Shown piece after piece: positions 42,061 to 50,833 of a DNA stretch of 64,000 nt. Below the pieces are notes generated by a model. That model ran no database searches and was not told where the DNA came from. It was given only the letters and a program-made list of their open reading frames with translations. The stretch spans positions 280,361-344,360 of the forward strand of contig CAJJBI010000003.1 in NCBI GenBank assembly GCA_905182465.1, read 5' to 3'. Each line of letters starts with the position of its first letter. Within the stretch, counting starts at the first letter, position 1. The DNA is from Opitutaceae bacterium BACL24 MAG-120322-bin51. Its GTDB lineage: Bacteria; Verrucomicrobiota; Verrucomicrobiia; Opitutales; Coraliomargaritaceae. Made by a program: the position numbers and the translations under genes.

Positions 42061-44230
42061 ATGAAAACATACACAAAATACACAAAACAACTGAAGATGC
42101 TGCCCATCAAACTTATGGGATGTGGCATTCTTTGCCTAACAATCAATCCTGTGTCTTCACTGGCACAAGATATGCCAGCAAACGAGGTCTACGAATTAGA
42201 TGAATTCGTGGTTACAGACCAGTTTCTCTTCTCCGATCAGGTCAATGCTCTTAAAACTCCAACACCTGTCATTGACGTGCCACAGAGCCTCTCAATCACA
42301 AGTGCGGCCGACATCTCACTACGCGGCTTTGACAGCGTAGGTGACATTGTTGATTACACTCCTGGAGTAAACATGAACCAAGGTGAAGGCCACCGCGATG
42401 CAGTCGTCTTCCGTGGCATCGCTCTCAACCGCCGACTTCTTTGTCGATGGCGTGCGCGACGATGTGCAATACTACCGTTCTCTTTACAACGTAGAACAGG
42501 TCGAAATTCTTCGCGGCCCCAACGCCCTACTCTTCGGACGTGGTGGTGCCGGTGGTGTTCTCAACCGTGTGACTAAGAAGGCTGAAATCGGTCAAGATTT
42601 CAATGCATACTCTTTGTCGCTCAGACAGCTTCGGTGCGAGTGAATCTGCAAATCGACAGTAATGTTGCCATTAACGAGACTAGCGCCTTCCGCCTCAACG
42701 CCTACTCTGACACATTCGAAAATCACCGCGACTTCTCAGATGGTAGCGGCTACGGGGTAAACCCAAGCTTCAAGTTTGAGCTCAGTGATCAAACAACTCT
42801 CGATGTTTCTGTAGAGGCGATCGATTATGATCGTTCCATCGATCGCGGTATCCCAAAAGGTCTTGATGATAAACCTGTGGATGCACTCAATGATATCGTG
42901 TTCGGTGATCCAGATTTGAATAAGTCTGAGTTTGAGTCGATCTCCTTTCCGTGCGCTGCTTGCAGCATTCATTCTCTGACACCCTAAAGGGTATCTTTAC
43001 CGCCTCGTATACTGACTACGATAAAATGTATCAGAACTTCTACTGCGTCTTCTTACAGACGAACAACTACGCCTGATCAAGTAACACTGGACGGTTATCG
43101 TAGACACTACTCAGCGCCAAAACTTAATTCTTTCTGGTAACCTTGTTGCAGAATTCGAAACCGGCAACATCAAGCACACCTTGCTTTTTGGTGCTGAGTT
43201 TATCGATAGCTCTTCGAAAAACGACCGCTACAATCCTGGGTTTTCAAATACTCCGATGCTGGTGGCGCAACCGATAAACAAACCGTGACTTTGGCAAACC
43301 TTGCTACAATGAGTAATGGAGTTGTCACAAATATTACATGGTGTTGTTTCTACAGCTAGCTTTGCTGGTGCTTGCTAACCTAAACGACGACACTGCTACA
43401 GACCTCTCGGTTTTCTCTTTATACGCCCAAGACGAGATCGAGCTATCCGATCAGCTTTCGGTCGTTCTAGGCGCTCGCTTCGACAGTTTCGATATCGAAG
43501 TTACTGACAATAAGACTCGGGCGCTAAAGTGGCAGCCAAAAGGATGAGGAGTTCACGCCTCGTGCTGGCATTATCTACAAGCCAGAAGAGAATATCTCTC
43601 TTTATGCTAGCTACAGCCAAACCTTCTTCCCACAAAGTGGCGATCAATTTGCAAGCTTAGGCGACTAAGGCCTTGATCCCAGATGAATTCACTAATCTCG
43701 AGGCTGGTATCAAATGGGATCTAGCAGACTGATCAAAGCGTCACTTGCGCTATTTTCAAAATCGAACAAGATCTAGTCGAAGAGATGGCGCAGGTGGTCT
43801 CAAGATTCGAAGAGCTGAAATCGAAGGCTTCGAAGCTCAATACCTCGGTCGAATTTCCGACCGTTGGACAGTAAGCGCTGGCTATACCTACCTCACCTGG
43901 TGAGATCCGAATAAGGTGAAAGACCCGGCGAGCTACCCAAGTCCTCCTTCTCTATCTGGAACAGCTACCAGCTCACTGAAAATTGGGTCTTGGCCTAGGT
44001 GCATCTATCAGGGTGAGAGCACTCCCAAAGGTGGTGCTTCAAAAGGAACAGTACCCAGCTTCACTCGTATCGACGCAGCTGCTTACTACCAGCTCAGCGA
44101 GAACCTACGCTTACAGCTTAATGTAGAGAACCTCCTAGACGAGGAATACTACCCACACGCTTATAGCAGCCACCAATTTACTGTGGGTGCGCCTATAAAC
44201 GCGACCGTATCAATCAAAGGTACTTTCTAG
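42061..44230 (+). CDS. Siderophore-type TonB-dependent receptor, many frameshifts
   Basis: The N-terminal signal region (PIKLMGCGILCLTINP and VSSLAQ) is followed by ELDEFVVTDQFLF, a possible TonB box. The plug has TPTPVIDVPQSLSITSA, FDSVGDIVDYTPGVN, then in another frame FFVDGVRDDVQYYRSLYNVE and VEILRGPNALLFGRGGAGG, typical of FhuA/FiuA-type siderophore receptors. Barrel pieces follow in changing frames (AFRLNAYSDTFENHRDF, SVFSLYAQDEIELSDQ, ISLYASYSQTFFPQSGD). The last is LRLQLNVENLLDEEYYPHAY and a terminal Phe. At least six shifts break about 720 codons. Iron transport is inferred from family and from the Fur-type site. It may be a pseudogene or poorly sequenced. Confidence 0.78.
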
Positions 44231-44263
44231 AAGTAATTACTTCATAACATGAGTAGCAAATTC

Positions 44264-44294
44264 GGGGTCGGCCATTTATTGGCCGATCCCTTCT
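44264..44294 (+). terminator. Probable terminator after the siderophore receptor
   Basis: A GC-rich hairpin, GGGTCGGCCA / TGGCCGATCCC with a short loop and one bulge, followed by TTCTT. The weak T tract may let some transcription pass into the transporter genes that start at 44333. Confidence 0.6.
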
Positions 44295-44332
44295 TGCGTC
44301 TAGACCACTCTTCCATCCACTATCCACACTTT

Positions 44333-45238
44333 ATGAATAAACTCATCACCTATCTTAAACTTTCCCTTTTAGTCACAGTCAGCCTACTCGTAGGCTGTGC
44401 GGAGCAGAGCGACGAAGCAGTTGCAGGCACTGTCAAAAAAATTATTATCGCATTAGAACCGGATAAAGACCCGGACGCCATGCTCGAAGATCGCGCTGCC
44501 CTAGAAAGCTATCTTTCCGAGACTACGGGCAAGCCTGTAGAAGCGATTGTGCCCATGAGTTCTGCCGTCATCTACGAGGGCCTTCGTAATGGCACAATCG
44601 ACTTAGCCTACCTCAGCGCGACAGCCGCAGCCAAATTGATTGAGCAAGACATCATTGATATTCTTTTGGCCGAACTCATCGACGGAAAGCCCTACTATCA
44701 AAGTTACTGGATCACACTCAAAGATGCTCCCTACCAAAATATCGCTGAGCTCAAGGGCCAGCCCATTGCTTTCTCGAGTCGCACGAGCACCTCAGGTTTT
44801 CTTATACCCGTCTGGGATCTCTACACCCAGGGACTAATCGATCTAGAAAACGGCCCTGAAGGCTTCTTCGGCGAAGATAATGTTTTCTATGGAGTTGGTT
44901 ATGTTTCAGCAGCAGAACGCGTCCTCAGGGGTGAAGCGCTCGCAGCTGCTGTCAGTTACTACGTACTCGATAAGGATAAGCACCTGAGCAAAGAACAACG
45001 CGAGCGACTTCGCATGCTCGATAGTCAAGGCCCCGTGCCCAGCCACGTAATCGTCGTACGCAAGGGGCTAAGTGGCCTAGACCAGACTGCCCTCAAAGCA
45101 GCGCTTCTTGTAATGAATACGGAGGCCAGTGATTTGCGGGACCGTATCTTCGGCGCTGAATTGGCTCCCGCCAAAGCCGAGACCCACTTGAAGACCACGC
45201 TTGAAGCACTCGAAATCAGCCGCACGATGCAGTTTTAA
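44333..45238 (+). CDS. PhnD-like periplasmic binding lipoprotein
   Basis: The start is the inner ATG, which opens a lipoprotein signal with the lipobox LVGC (LSLLVTVSLLVGCAEQ). About 301 residues. The PhnD fold is seen in KIIIALEPDKDPDAMLEDRA, PMSSAVIYEGLRNGTIDLAYLS and IAFSSRTSTSGFLIPVWDL, which forms the anion-binding loop. The family binds phosphonates, phosphite and sometimes other oxyanions. It is followed by ATPase and permease genes. Because it sits behind a Fur-type site and a siderophore-type receptor, the real ligand could be iron-linked. That is inference. Confidence 0.88.
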   Translation: MNKLITYLKLSLLVTVSLLVGCAEQSDEAVAGTVKKIIIALEPDKDPDAMLEDRAALESYLSETTGKPVEAIVPMSSAVIYEGLRNGTIDLAYLSATAAAKLIEQDIIDILLAELIDGKPYYQSYWITLKDAPYQNIAELKGQPIAFSSRTSTSGFLIPVWDLYTQGLIDLENGPEGFFGEDNVFYGVGYVSAAERVLRGEALAAAVSYYVLDKDKHLSKEQRERLRMLDSQGPVPSHVIVVRKGLSGLDQTALKAALLVMNTEASDLRDRIFGAELAPAKAETHLKTTLEALEISRTMQF

Positions 45239-45367
45239 TCGATTTCAGTAACCTTGACTTGCTAGGATGAGGAAGAAGCATCCAATGTTCGCTAAGAATT
45301 ACAATGACATGTGCGGCTACCTACTTGTATTTAGATTTCATCCAGTGGGGCTTAAGCTAAAATTTTG

Positions 45368-46102
45368 ATGCAGGATAAAAAACAAGAGCCCATATTAAGC
45401 GCGCGAGGAATCGGCCTACAACGAGGTGGCCGTTGGCTCTTCCGGGACCTTGACCTTGACCTGTATGCAGGCGAATTCCTCGCCATCGTAGGGCCCTCTG
45501 GGGTTGGGAAGACGACACTTCTATCCTGTCTTTGTGGCATGCTCGAGCCAAGCGAGGGCAGCGTGAGCTTCAAACTCAGCGGCACGAGTGATAGTAAACC
45601 AGTGGAATTAAGGCGTCATTTCGGCATCGTCTACCAAGATCTCCAGCTAATTCCTAATGCGGACCTGCTCACTAATGTGCTCTGCGGGCGATTAGGCCGC
45701 TTTAACTCCTTAAATACCCTACTCGGTTTCCCGAAAAAATTGCGGCAAGAGGCTTACCGCTTACTCTACGAACTGGGAGTTGGTGAAAATCCACACAAAT
45801 GGGCCAAGCACATGTCAGGCGGAGAGAAACAACGTGTCGCCGCAGCACGTGTGCTCTTCCAGAAGCCTAAGATCTATTTTGCCGACGAACCCGTATCCAG
45901 TCTCGATGCTTATTATGCAGGCCGCGTGCTCGGCTTACTCAGACAAGAAGCCGACGAAAAAGCGAAACCTGTGCTTTGCGTACTCCATAATGCTGAGCAT
46001 ATTCAGCGCTTCGCAGACATTGCACTTAGCTTAAACCAAAACGACCCGAAGGCACACAAGATGCGCCGTGTCAGGCCGTTAAATGTGGAGGCCCAAGTAT
46101 GA
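45368..46102 (+). CDS. PhnC-like ABC transporter ATPase
   Basis: 244 residues, starting at ATG 45368. Walker A GPSGVGKTTLLSCL (about 39), Q-loop in VYQDLQLIPNADLLTNVLCGRLG (partly shown: YQDLQLIPNADLLTNV), signature MSGGEKQRVAAARVLFQKP and Walker B IYFADEPVSSLD. LTNVLCGRLGR is typical of PhnC. The stop overlaps the permease start by ATGA. The 129-base gap from the binding-protein gene holds no recognisable element. Confidence 0.9.
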   Translation: MQDKKQEPILSARGIGLQRGGRWLFRDLDLDLYAGEFLAIVGPSGVGKTTLLSCLCGMLEPSEGSVSFKLSGTSDSKPVELRRHFGIVYQDLQLIPNADLLTNVLCGRLGRFNSLNTLLGFPKKLRQEAYRLLYELGVGENPHKWAKHMSGGEKQRVAAARVLFQKPKIYFADEPVSSLDAYYAGRVLGLLRQEADEKAKPVLCVLHNAEHIQRFADIALSLNQNDPKAHKMRRVRPLNVEAQV

Positions 46103-46944
46103 GTCCAACACCTACGCCTGAGCACGAGAAGGTTCCCCCACTCGCTGAATTACCTTGGTATCGGCGGCTCAACCTTCTCAATACCACACTACTCATATTT
46201 GTACTGGCTGTCATTTTTAGCGGTAGCCAAATCGAGGGTAACGAACGCGATCTCGATATTCTAAAGAATTTGGGACGCTTCCTCTCCGACTTCTTCCCGC
46301 CCGACCTATCGGTGCTGAAGTCAACTGGTTCTGCCCTGATTGAAACTGTAGAGATCGCGATTTTAGCTACATTCTTCGCGATTATCATTTCTCTGATCAT
46401 CGCCCTGGGTGCCGCCCAGACAATTGGACCGACATGGCTAGTCTTTAGCATGCGTATGCTGCTTAACATCATTCGGACCATCCCAAGCCTAATCTGGGCG
46501 GTTATAGCAGTCGCTGCAATGGGTGCCAATGCCTTGGCTGGTGTTGCCGCCTTGACGCTCTACAGCACCGGATACCTAGGTAAATTTTTCAGCGAGGCCT
46601 TTGAGTCAGTCGACATGAAAGTGGCACGATCGCTACGCGGAATCGGCGCAGATCCGCTTCAGTCTTTCCAATACGGTATCTGGCCTCACGCCAAGCCGCT
46701 CATTTGGAGTCACTGTATCTGGATGTTGGAATACAACATACGCTCGGCCAGTATCATAGGGTATGTAGGTGCAGGTGGCCTCGGTCTACAACTGCACGCC
46801 TACCAAGAATTCCACCAATGGGATCGCTTCGCTACCGTGCTTTGCTGTATTTTAATAGTCGTCACCGTGCTCGACTTCCTCAGCGAGCGCATACGTCGAC
46901 GTATTGCACGGCGCGATGGCTCCAATGACGCCCTCTCCGATTAA
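46099..46944 (+). CDS. PhnE-like ABC transporter permease
   Basis: 281 residues with about six membrane helices. The first helix is TTLLIFVLAVIFSGSQI. ALIETVEIAILATFFAIIIS and RTIPSLIWAVIAVAAMG are PhnE-type, and the coupling EAA loop is SVDMKVARSLRGIGADPLQSFQYGIWP (positions about 172-198, quoted in part: LRGIGADPLQSF). It starts in ATGA overlap with the ATPase gene. A weak hairpin CTCTGGG/CCCAGAG follows at 46949-46974. Confidence 0.9.
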   Translation: MSPTPTPEHEKVPPLAELPWYRRLNLLNTTLLIFVLAVIFSGSQIEGNERDLDILKNLGRFLSDFFPPDLSVLKSTGSALIETVEIAILATFFAIIISLIIALGAAQTIGPTWLVFSMRMLLNIIRTIPSLIWAVIAVAAMGANALAGVAALTLYSTGYLGKFFSEAFESVDMKVARSLRGIGADPLQSFQYGIWPHAKPLIWSHCIWMLEYNIRSASIIGYVGAGGLGLQLHAYQEFHQWDRFATVLCCILIVVTVLDFLSERIRRRIARRDGSNDALSD

Positions 46945-46992
46945 TAGTCTCTGGGGTTGAAGCTCTGCCCAGAGCGGTTTATCGCTAGAAAT

Positions 46993-47717
46993 ATGAGTTA
47001 CGACATTTCTAACAAAATCACCCTCGTGACCGGTGCCAATCGCGGCATCGGTAAAGCCATCGTCGAAAGCTTCATTAAGCACGGCGCATCTAAAGTCTAC
47101 GCAGGCGTACGCTCGCTAGATAAAGGCGAGGCACTCGTAGCGGAATTTGGTGAAAAAGTCGTTCCCATTGAGATCGACTATGATAATCCCGCCTCCATCA
47201 AGGCCGCCGCAGAAACTGCGGACGACGTCCAAGTCGTCGTTTCGAACGCAGGCGTCCTCATCGGTGCGGCGTCATGGACGAGGATGTCATCGAGCAATTT
47301 CAAACCGAGCTTAACATCAACGTCTACGGCCTAATTCGTATGGCACAGGCTTTTGCTCCCGTGCTTAAGCGCAACGGTGGTGGTGCCTTCGTTCAAATCA
47401 ACTCCATCGCCTCGCTACGTAGCTTTCCTGGCTTTGCTACTTATCCAGCCAGTAAAGCGGCTTCTTATTCATTCACCCAAGCAATTCGTCACGTCTTCGA
47501 GGAACAAGGCACAGCCGTACTCAGCGTCCACCCCGGCCCCATTGCAACCGACATGGCTGCCGCGTCTGGACTCGAAGACACCGACCCACCCCATGTCGTG
47601 AGCGAAGGCATTGTCGAGGCGCTCAAAGAAGGCGATTTCCACCTCTTTCCTGACCGCATGGCCAAGGACTTTGAAAAGGCCTACCACAACTTCGCCGAAG
47701 GTATCATCGAGGCATAA
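46993..47717 (+). CDS. Short-chain dehydrogenase/reductase, one frameshift
   Basis: Rossmann enzyme of about 241 residues. It starts at ATG 46993 and has TLVTGANRGIGKAIVESF, the NAD(P)-binding TGxxxGxG, then VVVSNAGVLIG. The frame breaks near 47272, where GCGGCGTC should read GCGGGCGTC; the chain then goes VMDEDVIEQFQTELNINVYG, FVQINSIASLRSFPGFATYPASKAA (partly quoted) with the catalytic Ser and YxxxK, and PGPIATDM. Substrate unknown. It is separate from the transporter upstream. Confidence 0.84.
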
Positions 47718-47818
47718 GGCAGTGAGCTAGTTCGACTCCCGCCACCTCCATCATTTCGCTTAGTGTTTATGGGGATTCTGGGACTATTTCCAAATTATTA
47801 CCCGATTATTGCCGAATT

Positions 47819-48754
47819 TCACAAGATTGGCCGCATCGGTATTAGCTCAATTATCGTCATTTCGCTTGGACAATTAAACCGTAGTGGAGGCAGTCCATGT
47901 CGCCGATTCGAACCGGCACCAGCGGACACATTTAGGTAAGGAATTCCTACACGGCGGAAGCCTTTCGCCCATTCAGCTGGCACATCACTGTCGATTACTA
48001 AGGGACCGTAAAAGGGCAGATTGACTTGCCCTCCATGCGTGTGCCCTGCGAGGCAGAGGTCGATGGGCGATTCCGCCACCGCCAAGGCATAGTTTGGCGA
48101 ATGCCCTAACAAAATACGGAAATCATTCGGGTCAGAATGTTCTAACCACTGCTCGATCGAGCGCATTGCCCATTCCTCTGACTTCGATTGGTAAAGGCTC
48201 AAACCATGAAGATTGAGCGCACCTGCACCGAGCTCGATTCTTTGATCGCGCGACGAAAGCATGACTAAGGGCTCCAGCGCATCCGCCTTATAACGATAGA
48301 GCTCTCGCTCCGTATCCCCAAAAACAGCGTAAGTTCCAAGGCGCGGATTCACTCGTTTGATGAGTGCATGTAGCTTAGCCCACTCACTCTCAAAAGTTGC
48401 GGGGGGAACGACTTGAAGAAAATCGCCTGTGTTAATGATGATATCTGGCTGCAATGACTCGATCCGCTCAAAGATCTCATTTTGGTAAGCCTCAATTGCC
48501 CCAGCCTGAATATCGGCAATGTGTAAAATACGAATAGGTTGATCCAATTTAGGCGTTTCCAAACGTACTTGGCGTATGACAAGGCGCTCGGGCTCGACGT
48601 AGGTCACATAATAACGCAGAGCGAAGAGATCTAGCCCAAGAAAGGCATAGATGCCCGCTACACATATCAGCGACCTGCGCGAATTCGTCCAAGTCACGGC
48701 CAAGCCTAAGCAGAGTAGCGCCACGCCAAGTAAAATCAGCGGGAGCTCCATCAA
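47819..48754 (-). CDS. Membrane-anchored metallophosphoesterase-like protein with altered metal site
   Basis: 311 residues. Two or three N-terminal membrane helices (PLILLGVALLCLGLAV, ICVAGIYAFLGLDL) precede a phosphoesterase domain like YaeI/LpxG-type enzymes. Motifs: ILHIADIQAG (usual DxH reads DIQ), IINTGDFLQVV (GD kept), VFGDTERELYRY (usual GNHE/D reads GDTE), LLGHSPNYAL (H kept) and LAGHTHGGQVNLPFYG (GHTH kept). Two metal ligands are thus changed, so activity or metal use may differ. The reading frame is intact. Family members act on lipid or cyclic-nucleotide phosphates at the membrane. Confidence 0.83.
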   Translation of the reverse strand: MMELPLILLGVALLCLGLAVTWTNSRRSLICVAGIYAFLGLDLFALRYYVTYVEPERLVIRQVRLETPKLDQPIRILHIADIQAGAIEAYQNEIFERIESLQPDIIINTGDFLQVVPPATFESEWAKLHALIKRVNPRLGTYAVFGDTERELYRYKADALEPLVMLSSRDQRIELGAGALNLHGLSLYQSKSEEWAMRSIEQWLEHSDPNDFRILLGHSPNYALAVAESPIDLCLAGHTHGGQVNLPFYGPLVIDSDVPAEWAKGFRRVGIPYLNVSAGAGSNRRHGLPPLRFNCPSEMTIIELIPMRPIL

Positions 48755-48788
48755 ATTAAAATTATAGGCTCGGTGAATGATCGTAAAA

Positions 48789-48947
48789 TTAGGGATCGAG
48801 CATACCGTCCTGCACGTAGAAATAATTACGAGTGATCACATAGAACACAATCGCCAGACCAAGCCAGAGTGCTGCCTTAAAGATAAAGCCGCTACGTGAA
48901 CGTGAGGCCACATCTGTCATCCCTAGTTCCGTCAATCCCCTTGTCAT
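48789..48947 (-). CDS. 52-residue single-pass membrane protein
   Basis: The ATG at 48945-48947 overlaps the stop of the ABA4-like gene by ATGA, the mark of translational coupling. The product has a polar N-terminus, one membrane helix (FIFKAALWLGLAIVFYVI) and a short tail TRNYFYVQDGMLDP. It stops 34 bases before the phosphoesterase start. No family is recognised. The overlap and the clear membrane segment make it a credible gene. Confidence 0.65.
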   Translation of the reverse strand: MTRGLTELGMTDVASRSRSGFIFKAALWLGLAIVFYVITRNYFYVQDGMLDP

Positions 48948-49414
48948 AGCGTAGCTTGCCTCCTGACGATCAAGCGTATGCCGAACGGGATCAAGGCAAG
49001 CGCACCCAAAAACCAGCAGAGCGTTAACTCAATTGGCGCACGGAATCCGCTATGCATCGCTTTTTGATAAATCATGACTCCCATAAACAAATTAATAATC
49101 TGCAGATTACAAAACAGAATCAAAAAGGCAATCGGGTGATTGGCGAAATTTCGCGCGGATTCATAGTTTGCCATTGATATGGTCTCAGGCAAATACGCCG
49201 CATGGTATGACTTCCAGATTAATACTAGGAGTATCACCGTAAATAGCGGCACCACCAGCCAAGGCTGTGCAACCTTCCGTAAATAAGGCGCACTCGGAAA
49301 ACCAATCATAGCGATCCAAAATGGAGCCGTCATCAGCGTGATGACCATGAACGTGACATCCAAATCACCCGCTCCGAATAGTTCGATGAACCAAATAGGC
49401 ATAACGCTAACCAA
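48944..49414 (-). CDS. ABA4-like (DUF4281-type) membrane protein
   Basis: 156 residues, four membrane helices; the second ATG (PIWFIELFGAGDL) may be the true start. MTAPFWIAMIGFPSAPYLRK near residue 28 and an NLQIINLFMGVMIYQKAM helix fit my memory of ABA4/DUF4281 proteins, known in plants and cyanobacteria for a step of neoxanthin formation. In bacteria the role is not known. It heads a minus-strand group with the 52-residue membrane protein and the phosphoesterase. Confidence 0.62.
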   Translation of the reverse strand: MVSVMPIWFIELFGAGDLDVTFMVITLMTAPFWIAMIGFPSAPYLRKVAQPWLVVPLFTVILLVLIWKSYHAAYLPETISMANYESARNFANHPIAFLILFCNLQIINLFMGVMIYQKAMHSGFRAPIELTLCWFLGALALIPFGIRLIVRRQATL

Positions 49415-49461
49415 ATTATGAGCAGTGAGTTTCGAGTCGATAGTTCTTCACTATACAAAAA

Positions 49462-50394
49462 TTACCGTGGCCACTCGCTAGTCGATGCCGTAACGATCTT
49501 CTCATAGGCCTCAACATAGCGATCCAAAGTCCCTGCGAGCACCTCTGTGGGCAGTGCAGGTGCAGGCGGTGCTTTATCCCAGTCCAGAGACTCCAGATAG
49601 TCGCGCACGAATTGCTTATCATAGGAGGGCTGTGCTCCGCCTGGCAAATAGTTGTCCTTCGGCCAGTAGCGGGACGAGTCAGGCGTCAGAATTTCGTCAA
49701 TTAAGTAAAGCTGCCCCTCCGCATCTGTGCCGAACTCAAACTTCGTATCGGCTAGGATAATGCCAGAAGCGTCCGCACGCTCCACACCCATCTGGTAAAG
49801 CTCGATACTCAGGTCGTGCACCCGCCGAAAGAGATCTTCGCCAATCAGCTCTGCCGCATCGATACAATCTATCGGCATATCATGGCCACTGGCCGCTTTC
49901 GTCGTTGGTGTGAACAAAGGCTTCGGCAACTGACTACTCTCCAGCAAATCTTCTGTTAGGTCATATTCAAAGAGTTTACCTGATTGCTGATAGGCCTTCC
50001 AACCAGAACCAGAAAGGTACCCACGCACCACTGCTTCAATCGGCAGTGGGGTTAACTTTTTCACGATCATGCTGCGATACTGGAGTTCGGGGTAGTCTTT
50101 GCCCAGCGCCACAATTCTCGCGGCGTGGTCGTCCACCAGATGGTGTTGTGTGATAGCACCCGCTCGTGCGAACCAATAGAGGCTGATCTGCGTAAGTAGG
50201 ATGCCCTTCCCCGCCAAGCCCTCTTGCATCACAACGTCGAATGCCGACACGCGGTCAGTCGCCACCATCAGGAGCGCATCGCCCATATCGAAGACCTCGC
50301 GTACTTTCCCCGTCGCAACGAGGGGATAGGGTAAGCTCTCCACCTTCTGGAGCGCTTGCTTGGGCATGGGAAATGGTAAATCAAAAACAGCCAT
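49462..50394 (-). CDS. purC: Phosphoribosylaminoimidazole-succinocarboxamide (SAICAR) synthase
   Basis: Joins CAIR and aspartate in purine synthesis. The start at 50392-50394 (MAVFDLPFPMPK) gives 310 residues, the long PurC type. Motifs: ATGKVREVFDMGDALLMVATDRVSAFD (residues about 27-53), then YRSMIVKKLTPLPIEAVVRGYLSGSGWK (quoted in part: PIEAVVRGYLSGSGWK), SGIILADTKFEFG and LTPDSSRYWP. Other pur genes are not near. Frame intact. Confidence 0.95.
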   Translation of the reverse strand: MAVFDLPFPMPKQALQKVESLPYPLVATGKVREVFDMGDALLMVATDRVSAFDVVMQEGLAGKGILLTQISLYWFARAGAITQHHLVDDHAARIVALGKDYPELQYRSMIVKKLTPLPIEAVVRGYLSGSGWKAYQQSGKLFEYDLTEDLLESSQLPKPLFTPTTKAASGHDMPIDCIDAAELIGEDLFRRVHDLSIELYQMGVERADASGIILADTKFEFGTDAEGQLYLIDEILTPDSSRYWPKDNYLPGGAQPSYDKQFVRDYLESLDWDKAPPAPALPTEVLAGTLDRYVEAYEKIVTASTSEWPR

Positions 50395-50524
50395 GCAATC
50401 TTGATGAATGACATGGGTGCTCTGCGCAAACGGATTTTGGAGGCCCAAGGCTAAAAAGTGGCGTTTTCCGAAAAAAGGGCTTGCAGAGGCTAAGTCGAAA
50501 CGTAGCTTCCGTGATTCCTCCTCC

Positions 50525-50602
50525 CTCCCGTTCGTCTAGCCCGGTCTAGGACACCTGGTTTTCATCCAGGCAACAGGGGTTCGAATCCCCTACGGGAGGC
50601 CA
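50525..50602 (+). tRNA. tRNA-Glu (anticodon TTC), CCA encoded
   Basis: The cloverleaf closes well: acceptor CTCCCGT / ACGGGAG, D arm GTCTAG...CTAGGAC, anticodon arm CCTGG-TTTTCAT-CCAGG with TTC, T arm AGGGG-TTCGAAT-CCCCT, discriminator G and genomic CCA. Most segments agree with E. coli tRNA-Glu. It is preceded by purC in the opposite direction. Confidence 0.97.
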
Positions 50603-50607
50603 TTTTT

Positions 50608-50642
50608 AAAACCTTCGGCACGAAACATCCCGAAGGTTTTTT
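50608..50642 (+). terminator. Terminator of the tRNA-Glu transcript
   Basis: Stem AAAACCTTCGG / CCGAAGGTTTT with an 11-base loop and a T run, six bases after the tRNA CCA. Confidence 0.88.
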
Positions 50643-50721
50643 AATGCCCACTCAGGAGTAATGGGTTGAGAGTCCCTACTCTGGCGTTAAGTGCTTGAAG
50701 ACGATTTGTTTGAGCATGCTC

Positions 50722-50758
50722 AATATAAGACCAAAAAACCAAATGGTTTTCTTATATT
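50722..50758. repeat. AT-rich inverted repeat, possible bidirectional terminator
   Basis: AATATAAGA and TCTTATATT face each other across a nested AACCA/TGGTT hairpin. A perfect palindrome GAGCATGCTC (50712-50721) abuts it on the left. It lies downstream of the minus-strand SCO gene and could stop its transcription, but no gene or mobile element is visible with it. Confidence 0.5.
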
Positions 50759-50833
50759 ACTGCACTAATGGACCTAGAGATTTCCGAGAACTGAGCCCAT
50801 GTATCGCCTAATGGCGAGACTCCAACATTTACA

